Assembly (NCBI RefSeq): GCF_003143775.1 | Contig: NZ_QFRJ01000001.1 | Coordinates: 186,001 to 250,000 of the forward strand | Direction of reading: 5' to 3' | DNA: 64,000 bases | Source of the DNA: Brumimicrobium oceani | GTDB lineage: Bacteria > Bacteroidota > Bacteroidia > Flavobacteriales_D > Crocinitomicaceae | Part shown: positions 26,238 through 35,486 of the stretch, in pieces | Layout: every line of letters starts with the position of its first letter | Position numbering within the stretch: the stretch's first letter is position 1 | Position numbers and translations under genes: made by a program | Notes under the pieces: model-generated | What the model saw: only the letters and a program-made list of their open reading frames with translations | Told to the model about the DNA's origin: nothing | Database searches by the model: none

Positions 26238-29054
26238 ATGCCTAAGAACGAGAAAATTAAGTCAGTTTTAATAATTGGAAGTGGACCTATCGTAATTGGT
26301 CAAGCATGTGAGTTTGACTATTCAGGATCGCAAGCTGCAAGATCTTTACGAGAAGAAGGAATTGAGGTAACCTTAATCAATTCGAATCCTGCAACAATTA
26401 TGACCGATAAGGTTGTAGCAGATAATATTTATCTGAAACCATTAGAGCCAGAGAGCATTCTAGAAATTATTGCCAACCATAATATTGACGCTGTTTTGCC
26501 AACAATGGGTGGACAAACAGCCTTGAATTTAGCCATTAAATGTGATGAGTTAGGGATTTGGGAGGAAAACAATATCGACATCATTGGGGTGGACATCGCT
26601 GCAATTGAAATTACCGAGAACAGAGAGGCTTTCCGTGATTTGATGGAGCGTATTGACGTGCCAATGGCACCTCAAAAAACAGCAAAATCTTTCCTTGAAG
26701 GAAAAGGTGTGGCGCAAGAATTTGGATTCCCGCTGTGTATTCGTTCTTCTTACACTTTAGGTGGAGCAGGAGCAGGGGTTGTTTATGATGAAAAAGAATT
26801 TGACAATTTATTAGATGCTGGATTACACGCTTCGCCAATTCATGAGGTGATGATTGATAAAGCGCTTTTGGGTTGGAAAGAATATGAATTGGAATTGTTA
26901 CGCGACAGCAATGACAACGTTGTAATTATTTGTTCTATTGAGAACTTTGATCCAATGGGAGTTCATACAGGAGATTCAATCACTGTGGCTCCAGCAATGA
27001 CGATGTCTGATACAACTTTCCAAGAAATGAGAAACATGGCCATCAAAATGATGCGTTCTGTGGGTAATTTCGCTGGAGGATGTAACGTACAGTTCGCTGT
27101 TTCACCAGACGAAGAAGAAAAAATCATCGCTATTGAAATTAACCCTCGTGTTTCTCGTTCATCAGCATTGGCCTCAAAAGCAACAGGGTATCCTATTGCG
27201 AAAATTGCAGCTAAATTGGCGATTGGTTATACTTTAGATGAATTAGATAATCAAATTACGAAAACAACTTCCGCTTTATTTGAGCCAAGTTTAGACTACG
27301 TAATTGTGAAGATTCCACGTTGGAACTTCGATAAATTCCCTGGAGCAGATCGTAAGTTAGGTCTTCAAATGAAATCTGTTGGAGAGGTAATGGGAATTGG
27401 AAGAAATTTCCAGGAAGCACTTCAAAAAGCTTGTCAATCCCTAGAAATTGGAAGAAATGGTTTGGGAGCTGATGGAAAAGAGTTAACAGATCAAAACGCA
27501 ATTTTAGAAAGTTTAGAGTTCCCAAGCTGGAACAGACTATTCCATATATATGATGCTATTAAATTGGGAATTCCGTTTAATCGTATTCATGAAAAAACAA
27601 AAATCGACGTTTGGTTCTTGCGCCAAATTGAGGATTTAATCAAATTAGAACGTAAGATTGAAAAATACAACCTTTCTAATTTGCCAAAAGAATTACTTTT
27701 TGATGCTAAGCAAAAAGGATATGCCGATAGACAAATAGCTCACTTATTGCGTTGTTTAGAATCAGAAGTGTATGCAAAGAGAGAAGAATTAGGCGTTCAA
27801 CGTGTTTATAAATTGGTAGATACATGTGCAGGGGAGTTCCCAGCGCAAACACCATACTATTACTCAAGTTTTGAATTAGAAAACGAAAGTGAAGTAACAG
27901 AGAAAAAGAAAATCGTTGTTTTAGGTTCTGGTCCAAATAGAATTGGTCAAGGAATTGAATTTGATTACTCTTGTGTTCACGGAGTAATTGCTGCAAAAGA
28001 AGCAGGGTACGAAACGATTATGATTAATTGTAATCCTGAAACGGTTTCTACAGACTTCGACACAGCAGATAAATTGTACTTCGAACCTGTTTTCTGGGAA
28101 CATATTTACGACATCATTCGTCATGAAAAGCCGGAGGGTGTAATCGTTCAACTCGGTGGTCAAACTGCTTTAAAATTGGCCGAAAAATTAGAACGCTACG
28201 GAATTAAAATCATGGGAACAAGTTATGACGCCCTTGATTTAGCCGAAGATAGAGGACGTTTTTCTGCATTATTAAAAGAGAATAATGTTCCTTATCCAGA
28301 ATTTGGAGTTGTTGAAAGCGCAGAACAAGCTTTGGAGCTTTCTGATGACCTTGGATTCCCATTATTGGTTCGTCCTTCTTATGTTTTGGGAGGTCAGAAA
28401 ATGAAAATTGTAATCAATAAAGAAGAATTAGAACACCACGTGGTAGACATTCTTCACGATATGCCAGAAAATCAAATCTTATTGGATCACTTTTTAGGAG
28501 GTGCGATAGAAGCGGAGGCAGACGCCATTTGTGACGGAGAAAACGTTTACATCATTGGAGTTATGCAGCACATAGAACCAGCTGGAATTCACTCAGGAGA
28601 TTCTTACGCAGTATTGCCACCATATAACTTAGGTGATTTGGTAATGCAACAAATTGAAGACATTACAAACAAGATTGCCATTGCATTGAAAACCGTGGGA
28701 TTGATTAATATTCAATTCGCTATAAAAAACGACAAAGTTTATGTAATCGAAGCAAATCCTAGAGCGTCGCGTACGGTTCCATTTATCGCAAAAGCGTATG
28801 ATGAACCTTATGTTAACTACGCCACTAAGGTGATGTTGGGAGACAAGAAAGTAACAGATTTCGATTTCCAACCAAGGAAAGAAGGGTATGCGATTAAGAT
28901 TCCAGTTTTTTCTTTCAATAAATTCCCTAATGTGAACAAAGAATTAGGACCTGAGATGAAATCTACTGGTGAAGCGATTCAATTCATCAAGGATTTGAAA
29001 GATCCATTCTTTAGAAAGATTTTTGCAGAACGTAACTTATATCTATCGAAATAA
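26238..29054 (+). CDS. carB: Carbamoyl-phosphate synthase large subunit
   Basis: 938 residues. It makes carbamoyl phosphate from ammonia, bicarbonate and two ATP for pyrimidines and arginine. It has two homologous ATP-grasp halves, starting IKSVLIIGSGPIVIGQACEFDYSG (carboxyphosphate half) and IVVLGSGPNRIGQGIEFDYS (carbamate half, near residue 560), with the oligomerisation region between. Compared with about 1070 residues in E. coli CarB it lacks the C-terminal MGS-like allosteric domain, as is usual in flavobacteria, so UMP/ornithine control through that domain is absent. The small subunit gene carA is not adjacent. Confidence 0.95.
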   Translation: MPKNEKIKSVLIIGSGPIVIGQACEFDYSGSQAARSLREEGIEVTLINSNPATIMTDKVVADNIYLKPLEPESILEIIANHNIDAVLPTMGGQTALNLAIKCDELGIWEENNIDIIGVDIAAIEITENREAFRDLMERIDVPMAPQKTAKSFLEGKGVAQEFGFPLCIRSSYTLGGAGAGVVYDEKEFDNLLDAGLHASPIHEVMIDKALLGWKEYELELLRDSNDNVVIICSIENFDPMGVHTGDSITVAPAMTMSDTTFQEMRNMAIKMMRSVGNFAGGCNVQFAVSPDEEEKIIAIEINPRVSRSSALASKATGYPIAKIAAKLAIGYTLDELDNQITKTTSALFEPSLDYVIVKIPRWNFDKFPGADRKLGLQMKSVGEVMGIGRNFQEALQKACQSLEIGRNGLGADGKELTDQNAILESLEFPSWNRLFHIYDAIKLGIPFNRIHEKTKIDVWFLRQIEDLIKLERKIEKYNLSNLPKELLFDAKQKGYADRQIAHLLRCLESEVYAKREELGVQRVYKLVDTCAGEFPAQTPYYYSSFELENESEVTEKKKIVVLGSGPNRIGQGIEFDYSCVHGVIAAKEAGYETIMINCNPETVSTDFDTADKLYFEPVFWEHIYDIIRHEKPEGVIVQLGGQTALKLAEKLERYGIKIMGTSYDALDLAEDRGRFSALLKENNVPYPEFGVVESAEQALELSDDLGFPLLVRPSYVLGGQKMKIVINKEELEHHVVDILHDMPENQILLDHFLGGAIEAEADAICDGENVYIIGVMQHIEPAGIHSGDSYAVLPPYNLGDLVMQQIEDITNKIAIALKTVGLINIQFAIKNDKVYVIEANPRASRTVPFIAKAYDEPYVNYATKVMLGDKKVTDFDFQPRKEGYAIKIPVFSFNKFPNVNKELGPEMKSTGEAIQFIKDLKDPFFRKIFAERNLYLSK

Positions 29055-29170
29055 TAGGGTTCTTTAGTTAGAACTGGAAATAGTATTGAGAAGTCCAGGC
29101 GATGATGTCTGGACTTTTTTTATTTGCTAGAGAAGGTCGAAAAATAAATGGATGTTTAAATTTTAGAATT

Positions 29171-29437
29171 ATGATGTTATTGAGTGTTCCTGGAACGATT
29201 AGAATGATTTTAATCATCATTGCCGTATTTGTTATTATTCGATTTATAGGTCGCTTATTGAATGCAAAGAGTAGTGCTGAAAACGAAAAACGATATAATC
29301 AGAACAATGATGCTTTTAAAAGAGCCAAGGAAAAAAGTGAAAGTGAAAAGGGAAAGGTACACATTGTAGAAGGTGGCTATCGAGAAGCGGAAGATGTAGA
29401 TTTTGAAGAAGTAAAAGATAGCGAAAAAAACAATTGA
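29171..29437 (+). CDS. DUF4834-like small membrane protein
   Basis: About 88 residues from ATG 29171 (MMLLSVPG). One N-terminal TM helix (about 8-27, TIRMILIIIAVFVIIRFIGRLL) is followed by a charged tail ending with GGYREAEDVDFEEVKD. The TM plus Asn/Gln/Lys-rich linker plus acidic '(Y/F)EEV' ending matches the DUF4834 pattern of flavobacterial proteins. The function is unknown. An upstream ATG at 29102 would add 23 residues without support. Confidence 0.65.
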   Translation: MMLLSVPGTIRMILIIIAVFVIIRFIGRLLNAKSSAENEKRYNQNNDAFKRAKEKSESEKGKVHIVEGGYREAEDVDFEEVKDSEKNN

Positions 29438-29519
29438 TTTTTTTACTTCCTTAAAGACTTGTTTTTCAATACGATTTAAAGAGCGCTAAAAAAAACTTTA
29501 TATATTTTCAAAAAAATCA

Positions 29520-29549
29520 TTGCGGAAGAAAAAAAGTTACTTATATTTG
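29520..29549 (+). promoter_or_regulatory. Promoter of the tRNA-Asp pair
   Basis: TTG at 29520-29522, 19 bp spacer, TATATTTG at 29542-29549: an exact match to the Bacteroidota TTG-N19-TAnnTTTG promoter. The predicted start near 29556 leaves an unusually long leader of about 158 nt before the first tRNA. Confidence 0.85.
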
Positions 29550-29713
29550 CACTCGCCTAACAAAACAAGTAAGGCACTTACAACGGTAAGTAAGACACAA
29601 AATATTGAAAGTAAATTGCGGAAGCAAATGAACAATGCAAAATTTAGTAGCTAGGTAAAATTAGTTATAGTTGACTGTCGTCAGCGTTCTTCGAAAGAAG
29701 AAATATAAATTTT

Positions 29714-29787
29714 GGTCCGGTAGTTCAGTTGGTTAGAATGCCTGCCTGTCACGCAGGAGGTCGCGAGTTCGAGTCTCGTCCGGACCG
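29714..29787 (+). tRNA. tRNA-Asp (GUC), copy 1
   Basis: 74 nt. The acceptor GGTCCGG/CCGGACC, T-loop GTTCGAGTC and anticodon stem CCTGC-CTGTCAC-GCAGG with anticodon GTC are all canonical. CCA is not encoded. A terminator-like hairpin follows at 29822-29860. Confidence 0.97.
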
Positions 29788-29821
29788 CATTTACAAAACG
29801 CCTCTATGGCTGGAGGAATAG

Positions 29822-29860
29822 AATCCCCTAGGATGTATCAATGTTCTAGGGGTTTTGTTT
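29822..29860 (+). terminator. Hairpin between the two tRNA-Asp genes
   Basis: CCCCTAG (29825-29831) pairs with CTAGGGG (29846-29852), followed by TTTTGTTTTCC. It probably ends the first tRNA transcript or acts as an attenuator. Confidence 0.7.
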
Positions 29861-30029
29861 TCCTTTTTGTGTTGAAAGTTAAATTAATGATATTTAGTTG
29901 ACATCGGTTCAGACTTATTTAGGTAAGTAACAAATCGAAATATATGAACAATACAAAATTTAGTAGCTAGGTAAAATTAGTTATAGTTGACTGTCGTCAA
30001 CGTTCTTCGAAAGGAGAAATATAAATTTT

Positions 30030-30103
30030 GGTCCGGTAGTTCAGTTGGTTAGAATGCCTGCCTGTCACGCAGGAGGTCGCGAGTTCGAGTCTCGTCCGGA
30101 CCG
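30030..30103 (+). tRNA. tRNA-Asp (GUC), copy 2
   Basis: Identical 74 nt tRNA to copy 1, anticodon GTC, 316 bp downstream, with the same 86 bp leader in front. No separate consensus promoter is obvious, so it may be read through the weak hairpin or have its own promoter before 29944. Confidence 0.97.
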
Positions 30104-30105
30104 CT

Positions 30106-30150
30106 AAAAGCCCCTTTGATGTTTCCATCTTAGGGGCTTTTTGTTTTTTA
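30106..30150 (+). terminator. Terminator after tRNA-Asp copy 2
   Basis: AAAAGCCCCT-TTGATG / CATCTT-AGGGGCTTTT with a T-run. Confidence 0.9.
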
Positions 30151-30429
30151 TGGGGTGTTGGATTGAAGTAATTTTACATTTATCAATAGAGACAGAAATC
30201 CAGAACTTATTCATTTCAAGCTTTGTCTTAAATTTCATTTAAGAAATTTCCATGAGCATGGTGTGGACGATCTGTAAACTTAGCAAAGCGATCTCATGAC
30301 CACAGGGAGTAATTGTCCGCTATCGCTCATTAATAAAGGCGAAAAAGAAAAAAAGAAGCCTAATCTTTCTTTTAAAAATGTGTTTCTCTTTTTTCTTAAA
30401 TTTTAAGATTTTCAATAAGCATTGAGCGC

Positions 30430-30445
30430 ACGGTTTGCAAACCGT
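30430..30445. repeat. Perfect 16 bp palindrome sharing a core with the 11.4 kb element
   Basis: ACGGTTTGCAAACCGT, flanked by GAGCGC and CCGTACC. The 12 bp core GGTTTGCAAACC is the same as in the element at 11426-11437, which suggests a dispersed REP-like family. Confidence 0.7.
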
Positions 30446-30601
30446 CCGTACCATTCTTATGCTTAATTGCTAGCAATTAAGGGTGCAAAGTATGATTCTC
30501 ATCTTTGATTAATGGATTGTTTTTTTTAAAATTCATTTCTGAAATTTCCTTGGTAGGCAATCTTCTGAAAAGGAATTAAAAATAGGGAATAAGTAAAGCG
30601 A

Positions 30602-30847
30602 GATATTAAGAGCATCTATTATACTTATGGAAATGAGAACCAATATTCGAATAGTATTGATAAACATATTACAGGCTTCTCAATAGCGTCCAGTGCAGGT
30701 ATGATTTCTAACTTCACCAAAACATATCGACTTTAATTTCAATTCGATGTTGGTCTATTACAACAATCAGTCTTATCGGAATTGGATATTTTTTCTACTA
30801 TTGTTGAACCAATTGGTTTTAGAAGCACGACTAATGTTGGTGTATAG
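30602..30847 (+). pseudogene. Remnant of an outer-membrane-barrel-like coding sequence
   Basis: One frame reads DIKSIYYTYGNENQYSNS...ITGFSIASSAGMISNFTKTYRL, stops (TAA), then continues in the same frame with FQFDVGLLQQSVLSELDIFS...GFRSTTNVGV and stops again. The alternating aromatic/hydrophobic pattern resembles barrel proteins. There is no start codon or full domain, so it is a guess at a relic. Confidence 0.35.
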
Positions 30848-30950
30848 TTTGTAAGAAGCACCTAGAAGTTAACTTCAGTTCGGCAGGTTCGCACCGCTCT
30901 GCATCGCGTTAAGGGCTTCGAAACTCATAATTCTCCAATTCCTAATTAAA

Positions 30951-33047
30951 CTATTCTCCCTTCAAAAACTTAGGATTTATATACAATTCTCCATCTTTGA
31001 GCTTCTGCCAGTAGATTTCCATATCTGTTTTAATTTCACCTGACATAATGTAAAGACCGATGATGTTAGGGAAAGACATGGCTAAAATCATCATGTCGGC
31101 AAAACTAAGAACAGCGCCTAAACTCACGGAAGCTCCTACAACAACAAAAACTAGATACAAAACTTTATAGATCATTTCAGACTGTTTGCTTTTTCCGAAG
31201 AGAAAAGTCCAAGAACGCATTCCGTAGTAAGACCATGAAACCATCGTAGAAAATGCAAATAAAAATACGGCCACAGCCAAAACAGAAGGGAACCAAGAGA
31301 CCACGCTACCAAAAGCATCAGCAGTAATTTCTACCCCACCCATTCCAGAGTTTGTTTCGTGCATTCCAGTGAAAATTAAAACTAAAGCGGTCATGGTACA
31401 CACAATCATGGTGTCAATAAAGGGTTCAACCAAGGCAGTAAATCCATCGGCAATTGGATTGTTTGTTTTGGAAGTACTGTGAGCAATAGCCGCCGATCCT
31501 ACTCCGGCTTCACTAGAAAATGCCGCACGTTGTAAACCAATAATTAGCACTCCGATAAATCCACCTTTTAACGCTTCGGCAGAAAATGCACCATCAAAAA
31601 TAGCAAGAAACGCTCCTCCCAAATATTCAAAGTGGTGACCAATTACCACCAAACAACCCACAACATAGAGAATGGCCATTACAGGAACAACTCTTGCGGT
31701 AACTTTGGCTATACTTTTAATTCCTCCAATAATTACAGCGCCCACCAATAATGCGAACCCAATTCCAAACCAAAAACCATGTCCTTCTAAAAAAGGAATT
31801 TCTTCAGATACAATTTTAAAAGCTTGATTGGATTGCAACATGTTACCGCCTCCAAACGAAGCACCTATTCCAAGTAAAGCGAAGAAAACGGCTAAGAATT
31901 TCCCGAGTTTTTTCATGTTTTTCTTTTCTAAACCATACCTCAGATAATTCATGGGACCACCAAAAATTCTACCTTCGTCATCAATAATTCTGTACTTAAC
32001 TCCGAGTGTACATTCAGCAAATTTTAAGGACATTCCAAAAAATCCAGCAACGAACATCCAGAAAGTTGCCCCAGCACCTCCCAAAGAGATCGCTACTGCA
32101 ACACCTGCGATATTTCCTAGTCCTACAGTGGCAGAAACTGCTGTTGCCATCGCTTGGAAATGGGTAATTGTGCCTGGAGCATTAGGATCATCATATTTTC
32201 CTCGTGCCAATTCAATGGAGTGTTTAAACCCCGTAATGTTCACAAATTTTAAACGTAGTGTAAAGAAAATACTACCAAGAATCAACCAAACAACAATGAA
32301 AGGGATGTTGTTGGTTCTTATTTCTCCGTTGGGATGGAGAATGGGTTGCTTAGTATCGAAATTAATTACTCCTAAAGGCGGAGATTTAAAAGTTCCTGTT
32401 TCGGGTTTTCTTGAGACGGTTTCTCCTTCTTTTGCCAAATGTTCCATTTTACCGTTGGCTAATGCATAAATTGGAATTTCCTCTTCGTTAATAGTTTTTA
32501 GAATGGCTATTTTATCTCCCTGCTCAACATAATTGCCTTCCGCAACCAACCATTCTTTCAGCTTGAAATCACTTTCTTTTGAAACTTCCACCAAAGGGAG
32601 CTCAATGTTTTTGTGTTTGCTATAAACCACAGGATCATATATTCCAATTACTGAAAATGCATCCCAAAACAGAATCGCTCCCATCACATCCACCGCGGGT
32701 TGTACGCCACTGTTGAATATCTCGGTAATTGATTTCGCTTTTATTTTAAACTCCTTATTTACCGTCTGACCATTGGCGTCGCTTACTTCAACCGTGTGTT
32801 TCATTCCTTCAATTAAACCCACCGATTCAGTAGATTTTAGAGAAGTATTTTTATCACTCCACTTGTATTGATAGGGAGCTGTCCCACCTTTTACGGTAAT
32901 TTTGGCTATTCCATCATTAATTTCTTTTGAGGGATTAGAAAGTTCTATTTCTATTTCCATTTTTGATGAAGAAACAGAATTAGATTGGGCATTTAATAAA
33001 TGGATGGAAAAAAGTAAAAAAAAGAGTAAAAAGCTGTATTTTTTCAT
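30951..33047 (-). CDS. Alanine/glycine:cation symporter (AGCS) with N-terminal extracytoplasmic extension
   Basis: 698 residues from Met at 33047 (MKKYSFLLFFLLFSIHLLNAQ, a signal peptide); a longer frame to 33182 is rejected. It first has an SprB/PKD-like segment (about 32-100: KGGTAPYQYKWSD, 'VSDANGQ'). A hydrophobic stretch (ILFWDAFSVIGIYDPVV) follows, then a biotinyl/lipoyl-like segment (about 160-215: LVAEGNYVEQGDKIAIL...ALANGKMEHLAKEGETV) without the usual attachment Lys context. From about residue 250 comes the AGCS transporter core (ATAVSATVGLGNIAGVAVAISLGG, AFSSEAGVGSAAIAHS). The core carries Na+-coupled alanine/glycine uptake; the role of the extension is unknown. Confidence 0.85.
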   Translation of the reverse strand: MKKYSFLLFFLLFSIHLLNAQSNSVSSSKMEIEIELSNPSKEINDGIAKITVKGGTAPYQYKWSDKNTSLKSTESVGLIEGMKHTVEVSDANGQTVNKEFKIKAKSITEIFNSGVQPAVDVMGAILFWDAFSVIGIYDPVVYSKHKNIELPLVEVSKESDFKLKEWLVAEGNYVEQGDKIAILKTINEEEIPIYALANGKMEHLAKEGETVSRKPETGTFKSPPLGVINFDTKQPILHPNGEIRTNNIPFIVVWLILGSIFFTLRLKFVNITGFKHSIELARGKYDDPNAPGTITHFQAMATAVSATVGLGNIAGVAVAISLGGAGATFWMFVAGFFGMSLKFAECTLGVKYRIIDDEGRIFGGPMNYLRYGLEKKNMKKLGKFLAVFFALLGIGASFGGGNMLQSNQAFKIVSEEIPFLEGHGFWFGIGFALLVGAVIIGGIKSIAKVTARVVPVMAILYVVGCLVVIGHHFEYLGGAFLAIFDGAFSAEALKGGFIGVLIIGLQRAAFSSEAGVGSAAIAHSTSKTNNPIADGFTALVEPFIDTMIVCTMTALVLIFTGMHETNSGMGGVEITADAFGSVVSWFPSVLAVAVFLFAFSTMVSWSYYGMRSWTFLFGKSKQSEMIYKVLYLVFVVVGASVSLGAVLSFADMMILAMSFPNIIGLYIMSGEIKTDMEIYWQKLKDGELYINPKFLKGE

Positions 33048-33220
33048 GAAAAATGTAATTTTCTGTTGTTTTTTTAGCGATTTGGTAAAATAATGATAAC
33101 CGTAAGTTCTCCCAAGTTTAAGGTGATTTTTTTTCTTTTTGCGGTGTTTATTCCGTTCCAAGCTTAAATTTGAAGAAGGCACTTAAGTTGCTCTAAAAAC
33201 ATTTTTATTACTTTTACCTT

Positions 33221-33766
33221 ATGTACATCATAATCGCTACTTCTATTTTAATTGTAATCCTACTTATTCTAGTTTGGATCATCTACAATCAGCTCATTGC
33301 CGCAAGGGAATCTGTTAATGAAGCTTTGTCCGGCATTGATGTCCAGCTCAAAAAGCGTTTTGAATTAATACCAAAGCTCGTGGAAATGGTAAAGGGCTAC
33401 AGCAATTACGAAGCGGATTTGTTGAAGAAAGTAACATCATTGCGTTCTTCGGGTGTTGAAGATATTTTGCAAAAAGAAAAAGAAGATGCTGGATTAAACT
33501 TGGTGAGTCGGTCTATAAAAGTGACTTTTGAAAATTATCCACAACTCAAAGCCAACGAAAATTTTCTTGAATTGATGAAAGAACTTTCCAAAGTGGAAGA
33601 TGAATTGGCCATGTCGAGGCGTTATTTGAATGGAACCATTCGAGATTTTAATACCAAAATCGGAATTTTCCCAAATAACATATTGGCAGGACCTTTTGGA
33701 TTTAAAGAAAAATCCTTCTACGAAATTGAGGCTTTTGAACGTGAACCACAAAAAATATTCGAATGA
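33221..33766 (+). CDS. lemA: LemA family protein
   Basis: 181 residues. One N-terminal TM helix (1-22) is followed by the LemA signature YNQLIAARESVNEALSGIDVQLKKRFELIPKLVEMVKGY and C-terminal RRYLNGTIRDFNTKIGIFP. LemA proteins have an extracytoplasmic helical bundle of unclear function. The stop overlaps the start of the DUF2207 gene by 4 bp; LemA next to DUF2207/TPM-type proteins is a common layout. Confidence 0.93.
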   Translation: MYIIIATSILIVILLILVWIIYNQLIAARESVNEALSGIDVQLKKRFELIPKLVEMVKGYSNYEADLLKKVTSLRSSGVEDILQKEKEDAGLNLVSRSIKVTFENYPQLKANENFLELMKELSKVEDELAMSRRYLNGTIRDFNTKIGIFPNNILAGPFGFKEKSFYEIEAFEREPQKIFE

Positions 33767-35475
33767 GATACTTCTTAATACTGCTTACTTATTTTTTGCT
33801 ATCATCCTATACTAGCCTTGATAGGTTTGAAAAAATTTACTCATTTCATAGTGATATTCAAATTCAAAAAGATGGAAGTGTGTTGGTGACTGAAAAAATA
33901 AAAATACTTGCTTTAGGAGTGGATATCAAAAGCGGGATTTACCGTGATATTCCTTTGAATTTTCGGTTGCCAGAGGGTAAAATTCGTCAAAAATTAAAAG
34001 TTAAAAGCGTAATAAGAGATGGGGAAATAGAGCCTTATAAGACGGAAATGATTGATGGGGGAATTAGAATTTATATTGGTTCTGCTGATTATCATTTGCC
34101 ACGTGGGAGCTATGATTATGAAATAAGCTACACCCTTGATCGCGTAGTATATTGCAATGATGGTGAATGTCATGTCATGTGGAATGTGAACGGAAACCAG
34201 TGGGAAATGGGGATAGACACTTTGTCGGCAACAGTTTCTACACCTGGAAATACCGAAATTATCGACTTTGATGGTTGGACAGGAAGATATGGAGCTGATG
34301 ATAAGAAAGATTTCGTGAGTAAATCTATTGGGATCGGAAAACAGGTATTCATGACAGACAAACTCAAATGGGGAACCAATTTAACTTTGTTGGTTTCTTT
34401 CGATGAGGGGGTTATGACTGAAGCTTCCTTTAGTACAAGTCTTCAGTACTTTTTTCGTGACAATTCAATTTTAATTTTAGCTGTTTTTGGATTTATAGTT
34501 TCTTTTCTGATCAATTTTATTCTTTGGTTAAAACATGGAAAAGACCCGAAAAAGGGAACTATTATTCCTCAATTTTATCCACCCAATGATTGGAGTCCAG
34601 CAGAGGTTTTGTATCTAATGAATGAAGGAAAAGAGGATGATAATATGTTTGCTGCTCAACTTTTACAATTGGCAGTAAAGGGACATATTAAAATTGAAAA
34701 GAAAGATACAAAAGATAAAGAAGATCTTTTTGTGATCAGTTACGCCGAAAATTCTACCAAAAAACAAGCATTAACAACATTGGAACAAGGTTTTTTGGAT
34801 AGACTTTTAGGAACAAAAGAATTCACTGTAATTCAAAATAAATACAACCCTAGGGTGAGTATTTCATTAAATTATTTGATTACTCAAATTGAAAAGAAAC
34901 AAGCTGGACTTTACTTTAAAAAGAACCTCAAATTGATTCTTCCTCAATACATTTTTCCTGTTCTAACCGTCATTGGAATGGTCATCGCCTATAAGAATTT
35001 CGAAGGTCCAGCCTGGTTAATTCTAATTGTTGGAATGTTGATGCTTATCATGAATATTGTCTTTTTACGACTTTTCTATCAGCCCACAAAAGAAGGACGG
35101 AAAATGTTAGATCATATTTTAGGATTAGAAAGATTTATAAAATATGCTGATGAACAACGCATCAATGCCATTAATAAACCAGATATGAATTTCGATTATT
35201 TCGAAAAGAATTTACCCTATGCCATAGCTTTTGGAAAAGCAGATGAATGGGGAAAGAAATTCCCAGCTCATGAAATTGAAACGCAATACAAATCGAGTAA
35301 CTATTATGTCAGCGGCTATTCCTTTAGAAGTTTAGGATATTTCGCTGCACTCTCAGCAGTTTCTTCTACAGCATCGGTAGCGCCTTCCGCAGCAGGGAGT
35401 TCAGGCGGCGGATTCTCAGGTGGCGGCGGATTTTCTGGCGGTGGTGCAGGTGGTGGTGGCGGAGGAGGTTGGTAG
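33763..35475 (+). CDS. DUF2207 membrane protein (YciQ-like)
   Basis: 570 residues: a signal peptide (1-18), an extracytoplasmic DUF2207 domain (about 22-230; early IYSFHSDIQIQKDGSVLVTEKI, then GIYRDIPLNF), a TM helix (about 235-258), a cytoplasmic stretch with WSPAEVLYLMNEGKEDDNMFAAQLL, two more TMs (about 385-430) and a C-terminal tail of SGGGFSGGGG-type repeats ending GGGW. The Gly-rich tail is typical of this family. Coupled to lemA by an ATGA overlap. Function unknown. Confidence 0.88.
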   Translation: MRYFLILLTYFLLSSYTSLDRFEKIYSFHSDIQIQKDGSVLVTEKIKILALGVDIKSGIYRDIPLNFRLPEGKIRQKLKVKSVIRDGEIEPYKTEMIDGGIRIYIGSADYHLPRGSYDYEISYTLDRVVYCNDGECHVMWNVNGNQWEMGIDTLSATVSTPGNTEIIDFDGWTGRYGADDKKDFVSKSIGIGKQVFMTDKLKWGTNLTLLVSFDEGVMTEASFSTSLQYFFRDNSILILAVFGFIVSFLINFILWLKHGKDPKKGTIIPQFYPPNDWSPAEVLYLMNEGKEDDNMFAAQLLQLAVKGHIKIEKKDTKDKEDLFVISYAENSTKKQALTTLEQGFLDRLLGTKEFTVIQNKYNPRVSISLNYLITQIEKKQAGLYFKKNLKLILPQYIFPVLTVIGMVIAYKNFEGPAWLILIVGMLMLIMNIVFLRLFYQPTKEGRKMLDHILGLERFIKYADEQRINAINKPDMNFDYFEKNLPYAIAFGKADEWGKKFPAHEIETQYKSSNYYVSGYSFRSLGYFAALSAVSSTASVAPSAAGSSGGGFSGGGGFSGGGAGGGGGGGW

Positions 35476-35486
35476 TAAGAAGAAAA

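Larger units (their letters stand above)
29625..30103 (+). repeat. Tandem duplication of an 86 bp leader plus tRNA-Asp
   Basis: Copies begin at about 29628 and 29944 (offset 316 bp). Each has ATGAACAATGCAAAATTTAG..., GTTGACTGTCGTCA and TCTTCGAAAG..., then the tRNA. Only about three single-base differences are seen in the leader and none in the tRNA. Confidence 0.9.
30151..30950. other. Gene-poor 800 bp stretch with a palindrome and a gene remnant
   Basis: No intact gene. The stretch holds the 16 bp perfect palindrome ACGGTTTGCAAACCGT at 30430-30445 and the decayed coding segment listed at 30602-30847. The rest shows no structure that I can name. Confidence 0.6.

Noticed and set aside
29625-30103. 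Attachment site or integrated element at the tRNA-Asp pair
   Set aside because: The copied unit is a whole tRNA plus leader, with no integrase or cargo between copies; simple tandem duplication explains it.
30151-30420. Possible insertion sequence remnant
   Set aside because: No transposase frame, inverted termini or target duplications could be found by eye.
31951-32469. 172-residue plus-strand open frame
   Set aside because: Antisense shadow of the AGCS symporter core; the Pro/Ala-rich content is a by-product of the Gly-rich transporter codons.
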